Source of the DNA: Diplolepis rosae | Lineage: Eukaryota; Arthropoda; Insecta; Hymenoptera; Diplolepididae | Assembly (NCBI GenBank): GCA_030998225.1 | Contig: JAPYXD010000466.1 | Coordinates: forward strand, 4,505,001-4,569,000 | Direction of reading: 5' to 3' | DNA: 64,000 nucleotides | Part shown: positions 47,801-59,800 of the stretch, one piece after another | How the letters are laid out: each line of letters starts with the position of its first letter | Numbering within the stretch: position 1 is the stretch's first letter | Position numbers and translations under genes: made by a program | Notes under the pieces: generated by a model | Seen by the model: only the letters and a program-made list of their open reading frames with translations | Told to the model about the DNA's origin: nothing | The model's database searches: none

Positions 47801-50800
47801 GGAGCTGTCGCGGATGGAAGGTTTAGAGAAAGTGACAAGTCGATCTGGTACAAAGTACCGTTTTGATATTTTTAAAACGCCGGTGTGCCTATTTTCACCT
47901 AATTTCCCTATTTTAATGAATGTTTGCGTAACGAATGGATGTGTCGCGTTACAATATTAAATGTTTCGGTTTTTTAATATTATAAAATTCGAAGCAATCG
48001 CCTATTGCAATTCCTTAGATTTTAATAGTAGTGTATTTGTTTTATTGAGGAACGACCAGTGCTCTGGAACACCAGGAGTATAGTCGACCCGATCTCACCA
48101 CTACTTAGCCTCACCTGTAATGTAATACAGTCGCCGTTCAACGAACGTAAGGAGGACTTATACTCAATGGCCTGAGATCGCTTCAAGTCGCGAAGTTACA
48201 ATGCTTAGACTTATATGTATTTTTTATGCTTACGGTTTCTCGCTTCCGCTAACAGCTGAGATTCAGTGTCTCTGGATTCCGTGGAGTCCGCTGCGACTTT
48301 CTCAAGCGATGACGTATCAACCACTCTGCTGCTTGCTGGAAACCGGTTAGTTATTTGCTGCTATAGAGGTTGTGGGCGTTGGTCAACCTGGTCCAATTCT
48401 TCTTAGGTTCTTACCGTCTAGGTGACGTACCTCTTCCGCCTGTTTGCGGGACTCGTTCCAATTTGAATGTTCTTTAATCTGAATTTACGTAGTATAGGGC
48501 CTACTATGTTCAGCGCCTAATTATATTCAGATAAATACTAATTCACTTATTTTATTTTATTTCGGGCTTACCGTAGTGAAGTCCGGAGTTCTTGCCTTAA
48601 TGAATCTCGTAAGATTCTCACTTGCTTCTGGTCCGTAGAATCCAGTTTCTTTTCTCATTGCCGTCCGCGTTTCTATATGGTTCCAATTAATTATTCCGTA
48701 GAATTTCGAGAACCGAGAAAACTTAGCGGATCCTGGTAGGATCGCCAAAAAATGTTATGCGTAATAACGTACAAAGATGTTTTGAGAATGTTACTGAGTC
48801 ATTCGTTTAGAAAGCTCAGTAGTTAGTACTTTATTGGTCGGACAAGTACTGAGGAGCGGGCCCTGCGCTCTACATTATATAGGCCTCGAGTGCTAATAGA
48901 AGGGTCATCTTACCGTTAGGCATAACAATCTCAGGTTTTGCATTTTTTTATAAGGGGAAACATTTTTCGATACACGAGGCCTGAGGAACAGATGCTCACT
49001 CCTGGTGTGAAGGCCCAGCATAAACCCAGAGGCGAAGCGAACCCGAGCCGACAGGGTGAGTTAGTAGTTAGTAAACCACCCGTTTGGCCTCTTGTATCGA
49101 AAAATACTATTTCTGAACAATCTTTTTTTGTTTCTCACTTTATTTCCCTGTAACACTTTAACTTTTTATAACACTTTTATTAATATTTAATTCTTTTTGT
49201 TATCCCGTCTACGTTTTTCATAAAAATGAAATATTCTTTGTACCTCATTCTAATGAATCAAATCATGCAATTAATATGGAATTCATCTAGTCCGCTGTCA
49301 CTTTCTGATCTTTTATTTTCAGGATTTCGAAGAACTGTTGCATAGAAAGCAAATCTCCGGATGATGCGCTTTTTAAATACTTAGCACATGCTTACGCTGA
49401 TCATCACCCTACGATGCGAGAAGGAAACTCATGTCCACCCGAACATTTTCCTGGTGGAGTCACCAATGGAGCTTTCTGGTAAAAAATGAATAAAACCGTT
49501 AGGATTCAATGATTTAACGCTGAAATTTTAAACTTACTTTGAAGAATCTTGGGCAGCAATCCCAGATCTTAAAGACCTGTTCACCCAAAATTAAAATATG
49601 TTAAAACGATATTTTTTTGTCCTTTAGGTATGAGGTAAAAGGAGGAATGCAGGATTTCAATTATGCGCGATCAAACGCCTTTGAAATAACATTCGAAGTT
49701 AGTTGCTGCAAGTATCCAGAGGCATTTACAATGCCTGATCATTGGCTTTTGAATAAAGAGTCTCTCCTTAAGTATCTCGAACAAGTACACATTGGAATAA
49801 AAGGTAAAAACTATTTGTACTCTTTCATGAAAATTGTTTTTTTCTGAATTTGAGCCCTTAAATCATTTATATACATTGCAAAATATTATATTACTTATAC
49901 TTTTAGGATTGGTAACTGATGAAGACGGAAATCCAATTGAAGCAGCCAATATTGTTATCGAAGGAATCAATCATAATGTATCTACCACAAGCCGCGGAGA
50001 ATATTGGCGTCTCTTACTCCCTGGAACTTATACTGTTTATGCAGCCGCCTGGGAGTAAATATAACTTGGCAACTTCTTACCTTACTTAATTTCAATGTAG
50101 TTTTTTCGAGCTCAAGTTTAAAGTATACCTGACTTAGTGTCTTAATTGATAGGGTTTTGGGATAACTCAGTAATACAAGTTTAATCAAACTTTTTAATTT
50201 TGATTTCTCTTCGTTCTCGTTCAGTTACAAACCCAGCAAACCAGTAGGTTTGACTGTTGAGGAAGGCGACGCAATGATAGTGAATTTCACGCTCATCCGC
50301 GAATCCTTTGAAGCACAAGGTAATTAAATGATTTTTTAAAATTGAAAATGATACTTGCTTCTTTTTTTTTTAAATGTTTTTTTAAAACTGAAAATGTATA
50401 TCAATGAACCTCAATATTTTTGAAGAACATGTTATATTATAGTAAAAATATTCTACTCTCAAAATATTAATAAAATAAGCCTGGGAGATTTTCCTCACTA
50501 AGATCTGAAGGTGTTTCCTTACGTTCTTTTTTTACGAAGATTTTTTTTTGAGGAGTTCGAATCCGCTGGCCAAATTAACGAGAATAATCGTGTTTCAAAG
50601 TTGTTTTCATCTGAAAATGTCAAAAAACGGCCTTTTTGCACTTCAAGGTTGGAATATCTCGAAATACTGACGTGCTAAACAAATTTTGTTTCCAGATTCG
50701 GATTCAGTACAAAAAATTGCTTAGAAAAGCACCCTTAGATCTCAATGGGGATTCAAAAGTGCCATTTTTTATTGGAATTATTATTTACGCTTTATATTAC

Positions 50801-53800
50801 ACATGCAATTTTTACTAAATTCTTTTGATATCTTGATTTGAAGAGGTTCGTAGATTATTGGGTAGGGAAAAAGTTTCTTCATATTCTTCCAGTAGACAAC
50901 GTTACAAAGGTAGTCCTAGAAGTACCCGACCTGACGTATATAGATTTGTAAACATGGGAAAATCCACAAAATGGTATTGGATGACCGTCGACTAAAAGTG
51001 CGCTAGCTAGTAGACATGGTAGGCATTCCAAAAAGTGCTTTACATCGTATTTTGATTGTTAATGGCTATTTCAAGGAGCTGGACGATTCTCACTATAAAC
51101 AGGGTATCAGAGCTATTGAACATCGCTGCACTGAAAAAATTTCGGTGCACCGGTTGCACTTATAAGGACAGCAGCAGCGCCAAACTCCGTTGTAAATCTT
51201 ATACCTCAGTTCGGGGCAGCTGATGCCCGCGATCAGTCCTGCGAGAATTTTAAACGAGTCTCGTAATGACCCGAATTGTGTTCATTGGCACATATTCTAT
51301 TTTATGTGACTTCGGTGCGTATACGAGTTTTTATGCGTACACTCGAATCCAACCTGAAGAGGTCGAAATTGCCGTGATTATCGCCCATCTCATTTGACAT
51401 TTAGCGAATTCTTCCAACCATTTTGATTTTCTCGATCTTGTGTAGTAGTAGCGTATTGTAATAGAGCATGCGCAGTTCAAATGTACAAGGCTTTGTCAGT
51501 ACAGTGCCAATGCTGTACGAAGAAGAAGAATAAGAAGAAAATTACCCACCGCTGTATGGTTATAGGCACATGCGCAGTTCAATTGTTACATTACATTCCT
51601 CTGTATCGCAATACACAACATTACGCTACTCTCAACTGTAGCGTAAAAACGTGTTTACGCGCCGGAGGCACTTTAAATTATATGAATATACCCTTATTTG
51701 GGGATAAACAACCCTTAAATGAATAAATTCTTAAATTAACACGTATTGAACTATAATTTCCGCATTTTGAAGCACAAATCTGTTAAGTTAATTAAAAGTA
51801 GTATTATATGAGAGTACTGATATTATTACATCTTTATTAAAGGGCTAACCTTCGCATTCATAAGTTGCTAATTAAATATAATAATTTAAACTACCCTCAT
51901 AGAAACTTCACAGAAGAATTAAGGAATTTATGAAAGTAAAGCTGTGTTTATTATTCTCAAATTCACTTCAAAAATACAACCACTAGATGTTTATGGATTT
52001 CGAGTTTGGAAAAATTATGTTAGACGCTTCTCTGATGATGTATATACGAAGAAGACATTAATCTCCATTTAAGAAATAATATTATTATTATTCTCCTCGG
52101 TACACGAATCTTTCTCAGTATTCCTGGTATAAAAGTGGGTATGTAGAAAATAGGTTAGGAGACTTCGAAAATCCCGTTGACTTCGCTTTTGGTGAGAATA
52201 CACAAATAAAATGTGCATACTGTGATCAAATACCAGTAATCAGATGCTCATGGTGCAAAAAACCTCTTTGTTTGAAACATTTTTTCCACGAATATCACTA
52301 CTGCAACAAATATAAGCCTTAATATATCGTTACATTGTTATCTAAAATCATTTAAGAATTAATTGTAATGTAGTAATTAATGTAGTAAGTACATTTATAC
52401 AATTTACATTGTACAATATGGTAAATAATATCCTTGTAAGACATCAATTTGCTGAATTGATTTATGTTATCATCTACTTCTAGATTAGCAAATAAACTGC
52501 TAAAAGTTTAGGCAGCATTATAAGATAATGTTAACTCAACAGTAAATAATTTGAGAATAATAAACACAGCTTTACTTTCAAAAATTCCTTAATTCTTCTG
52601 TGAAGTTTCTATGAGGGTAGATTGAATTATTATATTCAATTAGCAACTTATGAATGCGAAGGGGGATTAGCCCTTTAATAAGGATGTAATAATATCAGTA
52701 CTTTCATATAATACTACTTTTAATCAACTTAACAGATTTGTGCTTCAAAATGCGGAAATTATAGTTCAATATGTTTTAATTTAAGAATTTATTCATTTAA
52801 TGGTTGTTTAACCCCAAATAAGGGTATATTCATATAATTTGTTTCCAAAAATTCTTTCTATTGTATTATTTAACAAAAGTAAAATTATTTCTTCATTAAA
52901 AATAATCTATTTTCAAATTCAAGCAAGATTATAAGGGCGAAAAATAATAGTTGCACTATCGGTCAAATATGTTTTGACGTACACATAATTTCTGCCAAGT
53001 TTCATTCAAATCGATCGGCTATAAGTGTTTAAAATAATAAAAATATCATTTTTGAGCGAAACTTCGTGGGCACATTTCACCTCTTAAAACTTATTTTGAG
53101 CAGATAAGAAAAAACACGTGTCTCTTAGTTTTTGATGCTCTATCACATATTTAAAGGAGAAAAAAATCGGAGGCGGACACCTAAAAAACATTCCTTGTTA
53201 AAAAGGTTTTTAACAATTCAATCAATTCTAATTGTAAAAAAAATTCAAATTGGTTAATAATTAAAAACTGTAAATTTTTTGAATGTATTGTAAATTCCAC
53301 CTTTACATGGTGCGACTACTTACTCAATTTCGGCGCACGAGCTGTACCACACAAAAGGGACAACATTTGCCCCTTATATCGTGACATGTTTCCGTACATG
53401 TTCAATGTTTTATTGACCCACAATAATAATTTTGTAATAGTTAATTTGGCATGGGGTCAGTTTTGATACGGATTTATTTTTTTAATTAAGTGATAAAAAA
53501 AAAAATTTGCCCCTTACTTTCGCGCATCTGTACACCCGAAATCTGTGCAACGGTTGCTCCGAATCTGCAGTGCAACCAGTGTAGTGTAGGTGGTGCAACC
53601 GGTGCACCAAAATTTTTTAAGTATGGGAAAAGTGTATCGAGCTAAAAGGAGACTTATGTTGAGAGATAAAGGTATTTTTTATCCAAATTTTTTAGGTTTT
53701 TTTTATTCAGTGAAAAGTTATTGCGTCTTGAAAATAAGTTAAATAAAGAAGATATTCAATACATTTTGAAATTTTATTACAAAAAAGGGAAGAATACGCC

Positions 53801-56800
53801 CCCGTCTGCTAAATAAATTTGTGATGTTTATGGACATGATGTAGTATCAGTACGCGTGGCACAAAGATGGTTCAAGCGTTTTCAATCTGAAAATTTTGAT
53901 ATCAGAGATGCACCTTGTTCTGGTCGACTAATTATTGCAAAATTGGATAAAATTAATGAAAAAATTGAGCAAGATAGGCACATTAACAATCGTGATATTG
54001 CCAAGGAAATAAATATCGACCCCAAAACAGTTTTAAACCATTTAAAAAAGGCTGGATACAAAAGAATACTTGATTTTTAGGTGCCACATGAATTGACATT
54101 GAAGAATTTAATCGGTCGAATTTCTATCTGTGAATTGTTGCTTAAACGAAACGAACTCGAACCATTTTTGAAACTGCTCATTACGGGCGATGAAAAATAG
54201 ATCACATACGACAATAGTGTACGAAAAAGTTCGTGATCGAAGCAAGGTGAAGCCCCGCAAACGGTGGCAAAGCCAGGATTGACGTCAAGAAAGGTAATTC
54301 TGTGTGCGTAGTGAGATTAAAAAGGAATCATTTACTACGAGCTGCTGCCACACGGTTGAACGATTAATTCTAACCTCTATTGTCAATAACTAGAAAGATT
54401 ATGTCAAGTAATCAAGAGGAAGTGACCAGAATTAATTAATAGGAAAGATGTCGTCTTCCACCACGACAACGCCCGAATGCTCACATCGTTGGCGATCCGT
54501 CAAAAGTTGACAGAGTTTGGCTGGGAAGTTTTGATGCATCCGCCTTATAGCCCTGATCTTGCACCATCGTATTGGATTATCATTTGTTTCCGTCCCTATA
54601 GAACTCTCTTATCGGTGTAAAGTTGTCTTGAAAAAAGCCCTGTGAAAGTCACTTGTCACAGTTTTTCGCTTGGAAATCACAGAAATTTTACAGTGACGTG
54701 ATTATGGTTATACCTCAAAAATGGCTAAAGGTGGTCGAACAAAATGACACATATTTTGTTTGATAAACTTTCTTTAAATTATGAAAAAACTTGTTTCACT
54801 TTTGCACTGAAATACGAAAAAACTTTTTCCCCAACCCATTATTTAATAGAAATAAAATGCAGTCTTCTTCTTTAATGAACTATTTATTCGAAAATGGCTG
54901 TAGCTTTATATTTATGTTTTGATTAATATGGTAAAGTTTTGACTTAATTTTCATACATAGGAGATCATCTAAAACCGAGAATCATTCTTTTTTATCGAGC
55001 CCTTGGAATCGAACGAACTTTATTATAAATTTTCAATTAGATTATTAATTTGATATTCGAAAATTTCTTTTCATAACCTTACCGAAATTTTTGTTAATTA
55101 GCGTTAAATTCACTCTTTGAATGATGTCTTCTTTGTTTGCAGGGCGCGATTGATCTGATAGGTGGATCGGAGCGCCTTCTGCTGTCAAAGCAAAAGCAGC
55201 TCTCATTCTTCTTGAAAATAATATTTAATTCGTTAAATCTGACTACTTTATCTGGAAACTTTCGTGCACACAAGGTATGGAGAAATGAAAATCTGAATCT
55301 CGCAAAAGTACAAGAAGTCGTTTCTCCTTCAGCGTGGAAGTGTAAATAAGGATTTATTATACTGGAAATTTCATTTTTTCTCTAATGAACAAATAAGTTT
55401 CTGACATAATACACCTAATGATTGTAACACGTAATTTCTTTTTAAAAATAATCATTAGTTTTTTAAATTGATTTCTGTGATTCAAAATGATTTCGGAAGA
55501 AACAATTCATATTTATATTACACTCAGAATACTAATTGTCCATCAATATTGATTTTGAGGAAAAAATTTTAGTTGAATATGTCTCTGTTTCACAAAGGAA
55601 TCAGCCGCTTCTATTGTAATTGAAGAATGTTAAGAAAAGATGTTCTTTGCTCTCTATTATGTACTTGGGTCATTTAAAAATATATAAATATACCTCTATC
55701 GAACAAAGAAAGTTAGCATAAAGTTCATATCGTGAATTCGTATGTGTGTGTGTGTGTGTGCATGTATATGAATTGTATGTTAAAAATCTCAAAAATAAAA
55801 TATGGTGTCTGCTCTGCAATTGTAATTCTTAAACTCCCTTTCCCAAGTTTCTCTAACCTTATAAGTTTTTTTATGCATGCGATCACGTTTTCTTTCTCTG
55901 TACCTTGTGTTACGTCTTTTTTTTCTTGAAAGAAAATAATTATTTTTATTGCATTTGATATTTTTATTTCTGATAATGTAAGTAGTTCGAGTCTTAAAAA
56001 GCATCTCATTTGGTTTCTTAAATGTGTGTTTAAATATAATTTCTGGTCTTTAGCGCAACATCCGCCTAGAAAACTTTTATCAAGTGTCACGAGGCCTCGC
56101 GACAAGTATGGATTTTACCACGACACCGACATTGTACATCACAACTATTTAGAGATGGAAAAATTCTTATTTGAGCTGAACGAGAACTATCCGAACATCA
56201 CAAGACTTTATAGCATAGGTCGCTCGGTTCAAGATCGCGAACTTTACGTCATGGAATTGACACGAAATCCTGGCGTGCACAACACCAGCAAACCGGAAAT
56301 GAAGTACATTGCAAATATGCATGGCAATGAGGTGGTTGGAAGAGAGCTTCTTTTGCTGTTGCTAAAGTACCTTTGCGATAATTATGGTACGGACGAAAGA
56401 GCTACTCGAATAGTAAATGAAATCAGACTGCACGTGATGCCTAGTATGAATCCTGATGGATATGAAATTTCTTCCCTTGGTGATGCTGCAGGAGTAAAAG
56501 GCAGAAACAATGCAAAAAATGTTGACCTCAATCGTGATTTTCCCGATCAATATATGAACACACAAGTACGTATAATAGACTTTCTTCAACTTCTTTAAAC
56601 TGGGATCTTAAGCACCTTTAAAACGTTTTAAATATTTATAACATTTTTTCTTTTATTTAGGAGGATAAGAAACGAGAGCCGGAAACAAATGCTGTGATGA
56701 ATTGGATATCACAAATCCCGTTTGTTCTATCAGCGAATCTCCATGGTGGAGCTCTAGTTGCAAACTATCCATACGACAATTTTCCTGAGAGATCTCATGA

Positions 56801-59800
56801 CAGCGTTAACATAAGTCCGGACAACGCTGTTTTTAAAATGATATCCTTGATATACTCTAAAGCTCATCCACGTATGCATCTTGGTCGAAGCTGTCCCTTA
56901 CCCGGGGGTACACCAGCAGGAGTACTTCAAGAGGCATTCCCAGATGGAATTACAAATGGCGCATTCTGGTATCCTGTATCCGGTGGGATGCAGGACTACA
57001 ATTACGTCAGAAGTAACACCTTTGAAATAACACTAGAATTAGGTTGCACTAAATTTCCTACTGCGGACAAGTTACCGGAGCTTTGGTTAGAAAATAGGGA
57101 ACCACTGTTAGCTTTTTTGGAAATGGTAAGTTTTAATGGTCCATCAAACAAGGAGAACTAAAAATTTTAGATTAAATAGGTCCATTCGTATTTTTATAAA
57201 TTGTATTTTTTTAACATTTAAAAAAGCAATGTATGTTTATTTACTTAAGGTGGCCCCACCAGGACGGGCCGTATCAAGTCGCCCCTTTTACATACACGGA
57301 TCTGATACACGTAGATTTGGCAACGTTGCGCGGCTCGCGACACGACTTGTGCTCGCATGTGTTCATTCCGGCAAAACCAACTATTTATTAAACACACAAT
57401 GAAACATTTATAATTCACCGATGAAACCATAAAACTTCATTTTTTTGATTGTTACTAATATATCTACATTATGAGAATTGCGAGATAAAAATATCAATAA
57501 GAGAACGTCTTTACCGAGTTTAGAACGTTGCCACATCGCAGGGATAAAATTCACCGTTACAGATTCATCATAAATTTCCAAATTCTAAATTAAATATCTT
57601 TATTATTACCCCGGTCAACAGTACTTTTTTTGTATATATGGATTCAGTAATTATTACTGCACAATATATATATTTTTTGAAAACGGTAAACATCTACTTT
57701 GAAAGTTATGAAAGGATATGTGACTTCGTATTCCGAACCCTCCTATCTTACTAATGCATAAGGAGTCAACTTTGAAAAAAAATTTCTCATTATTTATGTC
57801 GGCAACAACCCTTGAATTTGACGGCATCGGAAAGCTCGTTCAAAATACTTCAAGTACAAAAAAAAATCCGCTTCATTAATCATTAATTAAAATTTGGTGG
57901 AGCCACCTTAAACTTATTAAAACTTAGACTGAATTTCGAATCAGTTGCAATAATTGCATCTGGATTTTCAAGTACTCGAACTCAACTGATTTCAAGATGA
58001 ATTGAATCCAAGTAAAATCAACTAAAATGGTATTAATTTTCTACTAATTTTTGTTTATTTCAATGTATTTAAAGTATTTTCTAGGGAGCTCAAGAGAAAT
58101 TACAGGCAGAACTGAATTTAAAATTTGTCCAAATTAATGTTTATACATTCTTCTATCTCAGCTGAATTCGATTAAAAATAAGTTAAATTTTTCTACTCAA
58201 TTTTAACTCGCTTTAAATTGTAAAGTTATTGAATTATCTTTTGCCTCTAGTTTTTATTGAATATTGATTAAAATGTTGCGAAAACGAATCAGTAATTAAG
58301 TCCTATTTTTGTTTCTTTTTTTGTTTATTCAAAAAAAAATTAATTTTTGTCTAAGACGGTGTATACATTAATTATTGCAAGGTAAAGTTTCAAGCAAGGC
58401 ATTCCAAACGAGTGTGAAATTTGCAAGATGAGCCAGAGGCGAGCTGAAGATAGAGTCTAGACCAAAGATCGAGATGTTGCCATAAACTTGACACAAGTCA
58501 AAATTGCCTGCTTTACGCATGCGAATGGACACATAATTTTTGGTAAGGGCCTAAGCACAGTAAAGTCGGCAATGGTAGCGCAAAAGTCATTGTCTTTTTC
58601 TATTGTATTTTTTCTTTTTTTTTTTTTACACAAAGACAAAAATCTGACTATAATAATTAAATTTTTTCTCCGTTTAAGAGGGAAATTCTTATATTACAAC
58701 AGGTGTTGTTGAGTAGTGTTGGGTTTCTACCGACTAAAATCCCTTTTCGTTTCCGCCAGACAATGATTCCGAAACCGCGTTAGCATTACTTCAGGGCTAT
58801 TGTCGACAAGCGCAGTTCGCCGTGCCTCGGCGCTCTCTGGCTTTGCCTGCTTGGCTCTCCATGCAACTTCCTGATTACTTCCTGATTACCTTCCTGAGAG
58901 CCGCACATCTCATCGTTCGCGGGAAATGATAAGTCCAGGGCTTGTTTTCTCTTGCGGCGCATAGGTAGCAGTGCGGCTTGCTAGTGCAGTTTGCAGCTAC
59001 ATCTCCTTTGACGTCACACTTCCAGCAGCTCAGTGTCTTATGAGGATCTCTGCACCTTACTAACAGGTAACCGTAGTCTTAGCAGCGATAGCACCAGGTT
59101 GCTTCCATCTTCTTGCAGACTCTCCATGAAACCCAACTAATCTTGATCTTCGCCCTCCCTGTTGGGTTTCTTTTTCATAGATACCTAAAAAGTCACCAGA
59201 AAAGAAACTACGAAAAAGATGGTGCTATATAGCAGAAGAGGACAAACTGACTTTTAAGTTCCCGGTCCGGACTTCTTTGTGCATTGGCCCTAACAAAAGT
59301 AAGAAATGTGCCATTTACTGTGAATATAGGCAGAAGAATTAACTTTCTATAAAGAGTGCGCATACCATCCCATAGTTCTTCTTGAGACAAGAAATCATGT
59401 TTGGTAGTGTTAAAGTTTGAAGTAATTATTAATCCAGTACTTTTGAACGGTTCAGTTTCGAATTTCCTGCCAAAGTCAAATCAACCTGCTCGTGCGCCAA
59501 GCGTTTATGAAATCATCCATAGTTACAATGTTTATGACCCGACTACACTGAAATTTTCGGAAAGTTTTCTTCAAGCGCCCTAGAAAATTTTTTTATGTGT
59601 TTCATCGACTTTAGAGGTGTTACATATGTATTCTGAATATACTGTAAAAATTCCAAATTATTTCACCAGTTATTGAGCTAGATTTGGCGAGTTGAGTTTT
59701 AAAAAACATCGAATTTGGGCACGATGAAAAATGCAATTTTTATTAATTATTACTTGAACTAACAATCAGATTTATTAATTATATCAGTAAAAAATGACGA

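Larger units (their letters stand above)
42178..48927 (-). mobile_element. Errantivirus-like (gypsy) LTR retroelement with env, internally deleted
   Basis: Two 175-bp LTRs (42178-42352 and 48753-48927) start TGTTATGC and end GCATAACA, differ at 5 positions (about 97% identical) and are flanked by ATCT at 42174-42177 and 48928-48931. A TGGCGATCCTACCAGG primer-site-like sequence follows the 5' LTR after a few bases. A purine tract (AACAGGGGAA) precedes the 3' LTR. Order on the minus strand is gag, protease remnant, reverse transcriptase, RNase H, integrase remnant, env. Stops, frame changes and deletions affect every gene, so this copy cannot move by itself. It lies antisense in a CPD intron. 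Confidence 0.92.
51131..53621. mobile_element. 2.49-kb element with GGTGCACCGGTTGCAC inverted ends
   Basis: The left end CTGAAAAAATTTCGGTGCAC and the right end GTGCACCAAAATTTTTTAAG are inverted, continuing inward through CGGTTGCAC. The target duplication is unclear. Two mariner fragments flank it, and a second palindromic element with a transposase relic is nested inside. Confidence 0.5.

Noticed and set aside
50858..54838. A single mariner split by one insertion
   Set aside because: The left piece already contains a downstream helix-turn-helix segment while the right piece carries its own N-terminal region, so they are two different fragments.
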